From Paenibacillus tianjinensis (GTDB lineage: Bacteria; Bacillota; Bacilli; Paenibacillales; Paenibacillaceae), in assembly GCF_017086365.1 (NCBI RefSeq), contig NZ_CP070969.1, forward strand, positions 3,968,001 through 4,032,000: a DNA stretch of 64,000 nt. The letters run 5' to 3'. Under the pieces are notes generated by a model. That model was given only the letters and a program-made list of their open reading frames with translations, did not search any database and was not told where the DNA came from. Of this stretch, positions 42,895 through 51,259 are shown piece by piece. How positions within the stretch are numbered: position 1 is the stretch's first letter; each line of letters opens with the position of its first letter. The translations under genes were made by a program, and so were the position numbers.

Positions 42895-43866
42895 ATGAGA
42901 GCAGACCGCTTATTATCCATAATGCTTCTGCTGCAAAGTCGAGGCAAACTCAGCTCACGTGAGCTTGCACGTATGCTTGAGGTCTCTGAGCGGACCGTTA
43001 TACGCGACATGGAGGCGCTCAGTGCCTCCGGAGTCCCTGTGCTGGCAGAAAGGGGCCGTGATGGCGGCTGGATGCTTGCTGAAGGCTACAGAACTTCCTT
43101 GACAGGAATGAAGCCGAATGAGATTGGCTCTTTGCTCCTGACAGCAGATGCTTCTATCTTAGAAGCGCTGGGAATTCAGGATGATTTCTCTTCTGCTGTC
43201 CGCAAACTGGAAGCAGCAGCCAAACCTCAAGACTCTCCGCTCCAATTTCTGAGTTCGCGTATCCATATCGACGGTGCCGGATGGCATCCTTCTGGTGAGT
43301 CTTATCCTTTCCTTACACTGCTGCAGGAAGCTATCTGGGAGAACCGAAAAGTATCGCTCACTTACAGTAATGGCGATGAATGCAAGGCTAGGCTGATTTC
43401 TCCGCTGGGACTTGTGGCCAAACGCGGTGTCTGGTATGTCGTTGCCGAAAGCAGCAATGGAATGAGGACCTACCGGGTTTCCAGAATCACCGATGCCGAA
43501 ATCACCTGCGATACATTTACCCGTCCGTCAGGATTTGAGCTGGCCCGCTATTGGGAGGAATCCACATCCTCCTTCAAATCAACACTGCCCCGCTACCCTG
43601 CCACCTTGCTGCTCAAGGAAACTGCATTAGCGTCGCTTCAGCAGGAGCGGTATGTATCCGTCACAAGCATCGAGCCGTCCTCCAGAGCCGGCTGGCTGAC
43701 AGTCCATGCTGATTTCCAGACACTGGAATCTGCCTGCAAAATGATATTGTCCTTAGGACAACAGACTCTGGTAACCAGGCCTCAGGAACTAATTGACATT
43801 GTGATGACCAGCTTGCGGGAAACCATCACCTTATATGAAGAAAGAATGCAACAACCCTTTCTTTAG
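42895..43866 (+). CDS. HTH and WYL-domain transcriptional regulator
   Basis: This 323-residue protein starts MRADRLLSIMLLLQSRGKLS at ATG 42895, with GAGGAG 11 bases upstream. An N-terminal winged helix (about 1-60, SSRELARMLEVSERTVIRDM) is followed by a WYL domain (about 145-215, VSLTYSNGDECKARLISPLG and GVWYVVAES). A C-terminal WCX extension completes it. WYL domains bind nucleotides or other small ligands. The divergent SDR gene is the obvious target. Confidence 0.88.
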   Translation: MRADRLLSIMLLLQSRGKLSSRELARMLEVSERTVIRDMEALSASGVPVLAERGRDGGWMLAEGYRTSLTGMKPNEIGSLLLTADASILEALGIQDDFSSAVRKLEAAAKPQDSPLQFLSSRIHIDGAGWHPSGESYPFLTLLQEAIWENRKVSLTYSNGDECKARLISPLGLVAKRGVWYVVAESSNGMRTYRVSRITDAEITCDTFTRPSGFELARYWEESTSSFKSTLPRYPATLLLKETALASLQQERYVSVTSIEPSSRAGWLTVHADFQTLESACKMILSLGQQTLVTRPQELIDIVMTSLRETITLYEERMQQPFL

Positions 43867-43971
43867 ACATGGTTAATTGATGATTTATGTCAGTTCTTAC
43901 AATAGACTGATCCCCCGTTAATCACCTATAATATTACAATACACACCATATTTTTTAGGGGGAACTTTATT

Positions 43972-45222
43972 ATGAACTGGATGACCAAGCTTCCGTTAAA
44001 ACAGAGAATTGTTGCCGGTTGTTATCTTGTCGCTGCATTATTTGCTGTCCCGGTTTTAATCACGATGGTGATTATGGGCAAAATCATTCTCGGCATCGTA
44101 CTCGTTGCCGCACTGGCCGGTCTGACTTATCCGCTTGCGCGCTATGTAGAGAGAACGCTTACATCCTCTTTTGACGATATTTCCAATGTAACTCACACGA
44201 TTGCAAAAGGTGACTTCACCCTGAGGGCAGACGAAAACGGATCTATGGGCGAGGTCAGCCGTTCCTTCAACACTATGATTGACAAGCTGAAGAAAATTCT
44301 TACAGAGGCTTCACAGATCACCCGCCATGTAATGGATGCCAGCAGAGGCATTGAGGACAAAAACCACAATCTAAAAATAGTAATGGCACAGGTTGCTTCT
44401 TCCTCCAATGAACTTGCCCAGGGGGCAAATGAAATTTCCGTGGACATTGCAGATATGACGGATTCGATCAAAGATATTGAAACGAAAGTATCCAACTACA
44501 CAAGCTCTACCAAAGAAATGAATAAACGATCTATACATACGCTTGAACTGGTCGAAAAAGGCAGGCTGTCCGTTGATACCCAGGCAGAAGGCATGCGCAA
44601 AAATATTGAAGCCACGAACAAGGTGGCTAGCACCATCGAGACGCTCTCACAAAATGCCCGCGGCATTTCGATGATTGCTAAGAGCATTACTGAAATCGCC
44701 GAGCAGACCAATCTGCTGTCACTGAACGCCTCGATTGAGGCTGCACGTGCGGGTGAGCATGGACGCGGTTTCGCCGTTGTCGCTCAGGAAGTACGAAAGC
44801 TCGCTGAAGAGTCCACTTCCTCCACCAAAGAAGTCTTCAGTCTGGTCCGCAGCATTGAAGCCGATATCAAGCAGGCTGTGGAGAATATCGCAATCAATGA
44901 AGAAGTGGTTCAAGTACAGAATGAGATGATCGTCGAAACGGCACATATTTTCTCGCAAATCGTTCAAAGCGTCCAATACATAACGGAACAAATCTCTGCC
45001 TTCTCTGCGGAGAGTGACCTCATGCTGGAAAGTGCGCTCAAGATCTCCAGTGCCATTGAAAATATATCCGCGATCACCCAGCAGACTGCAGCCGGCACTG
45101 AAGAAGTATCCGCAGCCATGAATGAGCAGATTAACGCCTTGCAGTCCGTAGCCGATGAGACCGATAAAATGACCCAAGCGGTCTTCCAGCTGCAAAAAAC
45201 CATTCATATTTTCAAATTTTAA
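43972..45222 (+). CDS. Methyl-accepting chemotaxis protein without an external sensor domain
   Basis: This 416-residue chemoreceptor has two hydrophobic segments close together (about 14-34 and 37-56) with almost no loop outside. A HAMP segment (about 57-110, [19 protein letters not shown]) and a signalling domain with the hairpin tip [19 protein letters not shown] and [18 protein letters not shown] follow. It lacks a ligand-binding ectodomain, so it may sense membrane state, the cytoplasm or a partner protein. It lies directly upstream of the c-di-GMP riboswitch operon and is closed by its own terminator. Confidence 0.93.
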   Translation: MNWMTKLPLKQRIVAGCYLVAALFAVPVLITMVIMGKIILGIVLVAALAGLTYPLARYVERTLTSSFDDISNVTHTIAKGDFTLRADENGSMGEVSRSFNTMIDKLKKILTEASQITRHVMDASRGIEDKNHNLKIVMAQVASSSNELAQGANEISVDIADMTDSIKDIETKVSNYTSSTKEMNKRSIHTLELVEKGRLSVDTQAEGMRKNIEATNKVASTIETLSQNARGISMIAKSITEIAEQTNLLSLNASIEAARAGEHGRGFAVVAQEVRKLAEESTSSTKEVFSLVRSIEADIKQAVENIAINEEVVQVQNEMIVETAHIFSQIVQSVQYITEQISAFSAESDLMLESALKISSAIENISAITQQTAAGTEEVSAAMNEQINALQSVADETDKMTQAVFQLQKTIHIFKF

Positions 45223-45238
45223 TTTACTTAATTCCATT

Positions 45239-45271
45239 GCTGCCGCTTACCTTAAGCGGCAGTTTTTTTGT
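45239..45271 (+). terminator. Terminator after the chemoreceptor gene
   Basis: CTGCCGCTTA and TAAGCGGCAG form a perfect 10-base stem around three bases, followed by seven T (45263-45269). Confidence 0.93.
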
Positions 45272-45600
45272 GTCTTTACCCTCCGCATAATTTGATTTAC
45301 TCATAGAAGTAACTGACTATAATGCTTTGCACTTCTCCTCTGCCGCTCCCTTACTTCTTAATAATAACCAGTACGTCTCCGTTTAGGTCTTTTCCCCCAA
45401 TTAATCTAATTCACATCATGAATTTACAATCACTCTATATAAATAGTACATATAGCCCATTTCTTTTTTGGTGTTGGAAGCTTATCCCTATCTTCACTAA
45501 CCGTTCAAGTAGTGGTTAGCATTTGCATTATAAGACATTTTTTTCATTCCATATATCCCGATTAAAGTTCTGCAATTCGTCAATTTCTGATTTTTTCCGC
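45272..45600. other. AT-rich gene-free stretch
   Basis: About 330 bases of AT-rich sequence between the chemoreceptor terminator and the riboswitch promoter. The only structure I see is a short inverted repeat CTAACC / GGTTAG (45497-45519). Short open frames here have no ribosome-binding site and no recognisable product. Confidence 0.5.
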
Positions 45601-45610
45601 AGAAAATATA

Positions 45611-45638
45611 TTGACAAAGATAGAGTTAAAAATATATT
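45611..45638 (+). promoter_or_regulatory. Promoter of the c-di-GMP riboswitch operon
   Basis: A perfect -35 TTGACA (45611-45616) and -10 TATATT (45633-45638) are 16 bases apart in an AT-rich region. The predicted start is near 45645, about 20-25 bases before the aptamer. Confidence 0.75.
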
Positions 45639-45663
45639 GTAAAGTAAAATTATCCAATGAAAA

Positions 45664-45778
45664 TTTAAACAATTATTGGCAAAATTCTCCGAAAGGGAAT
45701 GACGCAAAGCCATGGATCTACAGTCTCATTTTATCGGGACCAGGACAGCCAGGTTGCCTAAGAGCCGGAACGTTTGAG
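45664..45778 (+). promoter_or_regulatory. c-di-GMP-I (GEMM) riboswitch aptamer
   Basis: The signature GACGCAAAGCC (45701-45711) follows a GAAA-capped hairpin (ATTCTCC-GAAA-GGGAAT). A second arm, GTCTC...GGGAC, leads to AGCCAGGTTGCC (45747-45758), and GGCAA at 45678 can close with TTGCC. These are the conserved blocks of the GEMM-I aptamer, including the tetraloop. It lies 20 bases after a strong promoter and before an intrinsic terminator, so c-di-GMP should decide whether the ThDP-enzyme gene is transcribed. Confidence 0.9.
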
Positions 45779-45795
45779 ACCTCTCACGTTCTAAA
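45772..45795 (+). other. Extra hairpin between aptamer and terminator
   Basis: GAACGT and ACGTTC, with an inner GAG/CTC pair, form a stem-loop between the aptamer and the terminator. It may be part of the switching platform. Confidence 0.45.
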
Positions 45796-45812
45796 TGACT
45801 ATTTAAGCAACC

Positions 45813-45845
45813 GCCTGTACTCCCTGAGTACAGGTTTTCTATTTT
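45813..45845 (+). terminator. Riboswitch-controlled intrinsic terminator
   Basis: CCTGTACTC and GAGTACAGG form a perfect 9-base stem around three bases, followed by TTTTCTATTTT. It lies between the aptamer and the first gene. Whether ligand turns the operon on or off cannot be told from the sequence alone. Confidence 0.88.
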
Positions 45846-45862
45846 CGTAAGATAAATACACA

Positions 45863-47515
45863 ATGGATAGGGTGGAGCTTTTGAAAACAGTCGCAGATTA
45901 TATGGCTGAGGCACTACGAAACCTCGGTGTAACACATTCCTTTGGTATCATTGGCAAATCTATTTGTCCTGTTGTTCTCAAAATGGTTGATTACGGCATT
46001 GAGTTTATTCCAGGAAGACATGAATCAAGCTCCGGATTCGAAGCCGCCGGCTATGCTCTTAAAACCGGTAATCTCGGGGTAGCCTTCGGCACCTCAGGAC
46101 CCGGCGGAACGAATTTACTCACTGCTGCAGCCCATGCCAAGGCGAATAACCTTCCTGTCCTGTTTATTACCGGACATCAGTCCATAAAGGAGCTGGGGAT
46201 TCCCCAGTGTCAGGATTCCTCATCCTATCTGGCGGATCTGGCAGAGATGTTCAGACCCGCTACGCTATTCAGCAAGCTGGTAGAGCGCGGCGATCATTTC
46301 AGTACCCTCTTTAATCATGCTGTCTCTATTGCTTTAGGCGGTCAGCGTGGACCGGTCCACTTATGCCTCCCCTTTGATGTCCAGACCGAAAGGCTCGAAG
46401 AATGCCGAATTGTGATTCCTGAGCGCGAGCCCGTCATCAGCATCGCTAATTTCGAGCGGGTAGTCTCCGCCATTAATAAGGCCTCTAATCCTCTTATTGT
46501 CGCTGGTAAGGGCGTCAATCGATCCGGTGCCCACCAGGAGCTTGCGCAGCTGGCGGAAACGTTCAATATTCCTGTGGTTACTTCTCCCGGGGGCAAAGGC
46601 GCCATTGCCTGGGATCACCCGCTGTATCATGGCCCGGTCGGTGTGGGAGGATGCAGTCATGGTGATGATTTGCTGAATAGCAGCGACCTGTATATTGTGC
46701 TTGGTTCACGCCTCAGTGATATGACCATCTGTAATCTTAAGGCGGAGAATCATCCGGCTACCCTGATCCAATTCGATGTCGATCCTACTTATGTCGGTAA
46801 AATTCTGAACTCACAGACTATCCCGGTTAGCGGTGATGTTCGTGACAATCTGGCTTACTACCTGCAGAATATCGATAGAGATACTATTAAAAAACATGAA
46901 ACAAAAGCCGATGTTCATTATGCAGAAAAATTACCAGTACTGCCTAAACTTTCACTTGCTTCGGTAATGAGTACATTTAGTGACCTGATCCCATATAACA
47001 GTTCAGTTTTTGTGGATGATGGCAGCCATGGCTTCAATGCCGTGAAATGGTACAACGTGAAGAAACCCGGCAGCTTTATTTTCGATGCTTATTTTGCCTG
47101 CATGGGCAATGCCATCGGTATGGCTATAGGCGCTAAAGTTGCTGCGCCGGAAGAAACGGTATTCTGCATTACCGGAGACGGCTGCTTTATGATGCTTGGC
47201 GCGGAAATAAACACCGCAGTGTGCAAAAACATTCCGGTTATTTTTATCGTGGTCAACAACATGCAGCTGGATATGGCTCTAAAGGGTATGGAAAAAACAA
47301 CTGGCAGAATCGATGGCACGATCTTCGAAGTTCCGATGGACGCAGTGAAATTCGCCGAATCACTCGGAGCGACCGGCTACAGATGCGAGACAGCTGACCA
47401 ATTCTCTGCGGCCGTAAATGCTGCTGTAGCGTCAAACCGGGTAGCTGTTATTGAGCTGCTGACCGACCGTGATGAAATGCCTCCAACGGCCCACCGCACC
47501 TTAAATCTCAACTAA
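45863..47515 (+). CDS. ThDP-dependent enzyme, acetolactate-synthase-like
   Basis: This 550-residue protein has the three-domain ThDP fold of acetolactate synthase, pyruvate oxidase and acyloin synthases. The catalytic glutamate lies in GRHESSSGFEAAGYA (E54), a central Rossmann-like domain contains PLIVAGKGVNRSG, and the cofactor motif runs from GDG (438-440) to NN (465-466). No regulatory subunit and no other branched-chain amino acid gene is nearby, so ordinary valine/isoleucine synthesis is unlikely. It may join or decarboxylate 2-oxo acids in a specialised pathway. The ATG at 45863 has no good ribosome-binding site. A TTG at 45881 is preceded by AGGGTGGAG and may be the true start. Confidence 0.85.
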   Translation: MDRVELLKTVADYMAEALRNLGVTHSFGIIGKSICPVVLKMVDYGIEFIPGRHESSSGFEAAGYALKTGNLGVAFGTSGPGGTNLLTAAAHAKANNLPVLFITGHQSIKELGIPQCQDSSSYLADLAEMFRPATLFSKLVERGDHFSTLFNHAVSIALGGQRGPVHLCLPFDVQTERLEECRIVIPEREPVISIANFERVVSAINKASNPLIVAGKGVNRSGAHQELAQLAETFNIPVVTSPGGKGAIAWDHPLYHGPVGVGGCSHGDDLLNSSDLYIVLGSRLSDMTICNLKAENHPATLIQFDVDPTYVGKILNSQTIPVSGDVRDNLAYYLQNIDRDTIKKHETKADVHYAEKLPVLPKLSLASVMSTFSDLIPYNSSVFVDDGSHGFNAVKWYNVKKPGSFIFDAYFACMGNAIGMAIGAKVAAPEETVFCITGDGCFMMLGAEINTAVCKNIPVIFIVVNNMQLDMALKGMEKTTGRIDGTIFEVPMDAVKFAESLGATGYRCETADQFSAAVNAAVASNRVAVIELLTDRDEMPPTAHRTLNLN

Positions 47516-47587
47516 CCGGATTCACCGGCACAACTCAAACCTGTCATGTTCTTTCGAAATGCTATCAAATTTCAGGAGGTATCTTCA

Positions 47588-47956
47588 GTGGAAAATACGG
47601 TTAACAGCGGTCTAAAGCACTTCTCCAATCTGTCCGGTGACTATGGCGCCAAAGCTCTGGCTCCAATTAAAGAGCATTTTCCGGAATTGGCTGAGTACAT
47701 CATGGGTAATGCTTACGGTGACATTTTTCAGCGCACTACGATCGGTTCTGACTGGAAGGAAATTGCCGTCATTTCCTCTCTGATCACCATGGGACAGTTT
47801 GAGCAATTAGGGGTTCATTATGTGATGGCGCTGCGAGTCGGTATGACCGTGGATCAGATCAAAGGGATCTTGCTTCATCTAGTACCGTGCGTCGGTGCTC
47901 CGAGAATCATTTCCGCCTTTAATGTCCTGCTTGCCACACTCGAAGAAATCCAATAA
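47588..47956 (+). CDS. Carboxymuconolactone-decarboxylase-family protein
   Basis: This 122-residue protein starts at GTG 47588 ((M)ENTVNSGLKHFSNLSGDYG), with AGGAGG eight bases upstream. The frame is open earlier, but that part covers the ribosome-binding site. HYVMALRVGMTVDQIKGILLHL is the CMD core. It has the histidine of the gamma-CMD type (H near residue 77) and not the CxxC of AhpD peroxidase-type members. The protein is all helical and probably oligomeric. It follows the ThDP gene by 72 bases under the same riboswitch. In small-molecule clusters such proteins act as decarboxylases or isomerases; the substrate here is unknown. Confidence 0.8.
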   Translation: MENTVNSGLKHFSNLSGDYGAKALAPIKEHFPELAEYIMGNAYGDIFQRTTIGSDWKEIAVISSLITMGQFEQLGVHYVMALRVGMTVDQIKGILLHLVPCVGAPRIISAFNVLLATLEEIQ

Positions 47957-48049
47957 ATTGATTAGCGGCATTTTAATGCATGATTCGACTTTTTTCTTGC
48001 ACAAATGAGAATATTATGGTTATATTAAGGCAAATTATCCCATTACCTA

Positions 48050-48080
48050 AAGTTTCTTGTCGAAAACCGACTTAAAACTT
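48050..48080. promoter_or_regulatory. 31-base dyad overlapping the internal promoter
   Basis: AAGTTT-ctt-GTCG-aaaac-CGAC-tta-AAACTT is symmetric, with outer 6-base and inner 4-base complementary arms. It overlaps the -35 of the internal promoter, so it could be an operator. If transcribed from the riboswitch promoter it would also fold as an RNA hairpin. Confidence 0.5.
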
Positions 48081-48100
48081 CTAGTTTTTGGATATATAAT
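48072..48100 (+). promoter_or_regulatory. Internal promoter before the STAS-like gene
   Basis: A perfect -10 TATAAT (48095-48100) has TTAAAA (48072-48077) 17 bases upstream. It would let the last two genes be expressed without riboswitch readthrough. Downstream, GCCGACCA/TGGCCGGC and CTGCA/TGCAG form two small stems in the leader. Confidence 0.6.
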
Positions 48101-48171
48101 AGCCGACCAATGCTGGCCGGCTGCATATTTTGCAGAAGACACACACATTCAATTTTGGGAGAGATGAGCAC

Positions 48172-48516
48172 ATGGGTAAATTTATTTTGAAAACCGATTC
48201 TGTTAACAAGGTCATTAATGTCGAATTAGAAGGTACCTTCTCCAATGAGGACGGCCTTAAATCGATTCAAGCCTATCAGCAGACGGTCAATCCGATCACA
48301 CCATCTGAATATTCTCTGCAGATCGACTGCAGAAAGCTAAATGTTACTGCTCCAGATGTTGTGCCGCTGCTGGAAGGCTGCTTCATCATGTTCAAAGCAG
48401 ACGGTTTCGAAAAAGTAAGCCTGACCCTTGAAAACAATCCGATCCTCAAAATGCAGCTCGCCCGTCTTGGCCGCAAAGCAGGACTAGAAAACCTGGAAAT
48501 CACTTCGATCGTTTAA
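48172..48516 (+). CDS. Small STAS-like protein
   Basis: This 114-residue protein starts MGKFILKTDSVNKVINVELE at ATG 48172, with GGGAGAG eight bases upstream. The alternation of short strands and helices (VINVELEGTFSNEDGL, YSLQIDCRKLNVTAPDVV, FEKVSLTLENNP) resembles a STAS or SpoIIAA-like fold, but without an obvious phosphorylatable serine motif. It lies 36 bases before the ketosynthase-like gene and is probably its partner. Function unknown. Confidence 0.65.
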   Translation: MGKFILKTDSVNKVINVELEGTFSNEDGLKSIQAYQQTVNPITPSEYSLQIDCRKLNVTAPDVVPLLEGCFIMFKADGFEKVSLTLENNPILKMQLARLGRKAGLENLEITSIV

Positions 48517-48551
48517 GAGCATTACTCCACTAACTTTACAGGAGGGCTACC

Positions 48552-49544
48552 ATGGCCGGAATACGTATTAAGGATATTGATATCTATCATCCAAGTAAAA
48601 AGATTGATAATGACTTTTTCATACAGCATTTTGATGAAAAGGGTATAGATATCCGCGGACTCCTGACAGCTCTGGGCCGTGAGAGCCGCTACAGTATTGA
48701 CAACGAGGAAGAGAATTCCCTGACTATGGCCTTTGAGGCAGCAAGCAATGTACTGGACAAGACAGGCCTTACCGGTGCTGACATTGACCTTATCGCTTAT
48801 GCCAGTCAGACTCCTGAATACATCTTTCCTACGAACTCGCTGATGATTCACCGGCTGATCGGCGGTGCCTCCCATACCATTTGCATCGACAGCAATGCGA
48901 ACTGCGCCGGTATGACCGCTTCTGTAGAACAGGTAAGCCGCCAGATGATGGCTAACCCGAGAATCCGCCGGGCACTGGTTATCGGATCGGACCACGTGGC
49001 GCCGCATGCCGACAGGAATGATCCGGTCTACTATGCCAACTTCGGAGACGCTGCCGCGGCAGTGATCCTCGAGCGTGATGAGAATTCCGTTGGCTTCATC
49101 GATTCCATTTACCAGACAGACACCTGCGTCTATGGCAATTCGATGTTCCCTGCAGAAGGGATGGCGAACCTTGGCCGCCGCGGGGTAGGCAAAGGTGAGT
49201 TCAACGTAAAGTTTATTCCTTTTGACGATTCCATTTGTGTGGATGCAGCCTCAGAGTCTATCAATACGCTTCTGAGTGATAACGGGATTGCTCCTGAAAC
49301 CATTAAAGCGGCATGCTTCTCCCAGTTATCCCTGCCAAACATTCGTGCCGTATCTGACAAAACCGGTATCGGCAGCGACGCTGCCGTCTATATCGGCGAT
49401 GAGTTCGGCTATACTTCGACGAGCAGCCCCTTTGTCGCTCTTCATAAAGCAGTGACTACCGGCAAGATTGAGCGGGGCGACAAGGTTCTTTTCTGGACGG
49501 TCGGCGCCGGCTGGCAGAACGTAGCCTTTGTGATGGAATACTAA
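48552..49544 (+). CDS. Ketosynthase III-like (FabH-fold) enzyme with altered active site
   Basis: This 330-residue thiolase-fold protein has the nucleophile cysteine in DSNANCAGM (C118), as in FabH. The other two catalytic positions differ. Where FabH reads HQAN this protein reads SLPN (S260-N263), and where FabH reads GNTS it reads GYTS (Y287). The histidine and asparagine needed for decarboxylating malonyl-ACP are therefore missing. It may instead transfer an acyl group from its cysteine to another acceptor, as some specialised KAS III relatives do. AGGAGGG precedes the ATG. A strong terminator follows. Confidence 0.85.
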   Translation: MAGIRIKDIDIYHPSKKIDNDFFIQHFDEKGIDIRGLLTALGRESRYSIDNEEENSLTMAFEAASNVLDKTGLTGADIDLIAYASQTPEYIFPTNSLMIHRLIGGASHTICIDSNANCAGMTASVEQVSRQMMANPRIRRALVIGSDHVAPHADRNDPVYYANFGDAAAAVILERDENSVGFIDSIYQTDTCVYGNSMFPAEGMANLGRRGVGKGEFNVKFIPFDDSICVDAASESINTLLSDNGIAPETIKAACFSQLSLPNIRAVSDKTGIGSDAAVYIGDEFGYTSTSSPFVALHKAVTTGKIERGDKVLFWTVGAGWQNVAFVMEY

Positions 49545-49566
49545 GCACTTATTCATTGAACTAACC

Positions 49567-49613
49567 AAAAAGCAACCTGAAGGCTAGCTATACTAGTCTT
49601 CAGGTTGCTTTTT
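49567..49613. terminator. Bidirectional terminator between the KAS III-like gene and glpK
   Basis: AAAAAGCAACCTGAAG and CTTCAGGTTGCTTTTT form a perfect stem around a 15-base loop, with A/T runs on both sides. It ends both converging transcripts. Confidence 0.92.
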
Positions 49614-49663
49614 GATTAAGTCAGGATTATAAAGCCAACGTAATGTATTTCTATCCAATGCTG

Positions 49664-51157
49664 CTAACCTCGGCTTTCATGCTTCTCCCACCCCATCGTC
49701 CGTGACACAGCGTCCTTCCAGGCGTCATAGCGGCGTTCCCGCTCCTCTTCACCCATCTGGGGCAAGAAGTCCTTCTCGGCCTTATTGAAGCTCTCCAGCT
49801 GTTCCCTAGACCATATCCCGGAGGTTAGCCCTGCCAGCAGGGCAGCCCCGAGCGCTGTCGTCTCTGCGTAGGTCGTGCGGGTCACCTCACTGCCGAGAAT
49901 ATCGGCCTGAAACTGCATCAGCAGGTCGTTGCGTACCGCACCGCCGTCTACACGCAGTCCGGTCAGCGGCATGCCGGCATCTTTCTCCATGGCGCCGATA
50001 ACATCGCGTGACTGGAAGGCCAGCGATTCCAGGGTCGCCCGGACCAGATGTCCAGCCGTTGTGCCCCGGGTTAGCCCAAACACAGCTCCGCGGGCATACA
50101 TATCCCAATAGGGGGCCCCAAGGCCGGTAAAGGCAGGCACGACCACAACGCCTTCACTGTCCACTACTTCAGCAGCTTTGTTCTCCGAATCAGACGGCCC
50201 TTCGATTAATCCCAGGCCTTCATGAAGCCATTGTACGGCTGCTCCGGCTACAAACACACTGCCTTCCAGCGCATAATACAGTTCATCCCCCATCCCCCAG
50301 GCAACAGTCGTCAGCAGACCATGCTTGGAGGCAACTGGCTCGGTTCCTGTGTTCATCAGAATAAAGCAGCCTGTTCCGTATGTGTTTTTGGCACTGCCTG
50401 CCTCAAGGCATGTATGACCGAATAATGCGGCCTGCTGATCACCAAGCACAGAACAGATAGGAATCTCCGCACCGAACCACCGGGCCTCAGCTGTACCGAA
50501 ATCGCCGCCGGACATCCGTACCTCAGGCAGCATGAGGCGGGGAATCCGCAGCTGTTCGATGAGCTGCTCGTCCCATCTGCGTTCATGCAGATTGAACAGC
50601 ATGGTCCGTGAAGCATTCGTCACGTCTGTAGCGTGCACAGCGCCTCCTGTGAGCTTCCAGATAAGCCAACTGTCAATTGTCCCGGCAAGCAGCTCTCCCC
50701 GCTCAGCACGTTCCCTGGCACCTGTAACATGATCTAGAATCCAGGCCAGCTTGGTAGCCGAGAAATAGGCATCCACCACCAGACCTGTCTTGCGGGCGAT
50801 TTCAGCAGCCAGGCCTTGACGTTTGATCTCCTCACACTGTTCTGCCGTACGCCGGTCCTGCCACACGATGGCCGGATAAATCGGTTCTCCCGTTGCTTTG
50901 TCCCAAATCAGTGCGGTTTCGCGCTGATTTGTGATGCCGATACATGATATTTCCTCAGCCGTTATTCCGCTGGCCTGAATCGCATCTCTGGCCGCTGAGA
51001 GCTGGCTCTCCCAGATCTGCTCGGGATCATGCTCCACCCACCCCGGGCGGGGAAAGGACTGCTTAATCTCATATTGCCCCTGGGAAACCATACCCGCCTG
51101 CTGATTAAAAAGGATGGCCCGAGAGCTGGTCGTGCCTTGGTCCAATGATAAAATCAT
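49664..51157 (-). CDS. glpK: Glycerol kinase
   Basis: GlpK phosphorylates glycerol to sn-glycerol 3-phosphate. The 497-residue FGGY kinase begins ILSLDQGTTSSRAILFN (phosphate loop) and contains QRETALIWDK, DAYFSATKLAWILDH, GDQQAALFGH and the C-terminal LRVDGGAVRNDLLMQFQADI. No glpF, glpD or glpP lies beside it. The leader between the res terminator and its start is only about 55 bases, with AGGAGGC before the ATG. Confidence 0.96.
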   Translation of the reverse strand: MILSLDQGTTSSRAILFNQQAGMVSQGQYEIKQSFPRPGWVEHDPEQIWESQLSAARDAIQASGITAEEISCIGITNQRETALIWDKATGEPIYPAIVWQDRRTAEQCEEIKRQGLAAEIARKTGLVVDAYFSATKLAWILDHVTGARERAERGELLAGTIDSWLIWKLTGGAVHATDVTNASRTMLFNLHERRWDEQLIEQLRIPRLMLPEVRMSGGDFGTAEARWFGAEIPICSVLGDQQAALFGHTCLEAGSAKNTYGTGCFILMNTGTEPVASKHGLLTTVAWGMGDELYYALEGSVFVAGAAVQWLHEGLGLIEGPSDSENKAAEVVDSEGVVVVPAFTGLGAPYWDMYARGAVFGLTRGTTAGHLVRATLESLAFQSRDVIGAMEKDAGMPLTGLRVDGGAVRNDLLMQFQADILGSEVTRTTYAETTALGAALLAGLTSGIWSREQLESFNKAEKDFLPQMGEEERERRYDAWKDAVSRTMGWEKHESRG

Positions 51158-51212
51158 GACTAGATGCCTCCTATACGTTCCACGATGAACAAGAATAAAG
51201 TTGTCCTTTCAA

Positions 51213-51240
51213 CAAAAAGCACCTCTGCAGTCAGAGGCGC
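51213..51240 (-). terminator. Terminator after resE
   Basis: GCGCCTCTG and CAGAGGTGC pair around four bases on the minus strand and are followed by TTTTTG. It separates the res operon from glpK. Confidence 0.88.
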
Positions 51241-51259
51241 CGTCAGTCTTGGTCTGTAT

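Noticed and set aside
45322..45519. 65-codon frame upstream of the riboswitch
   Set aside because: No ribosome-binding site, low-complexity hydrophobic sequence in AT-rich DNA, no recognisable family.
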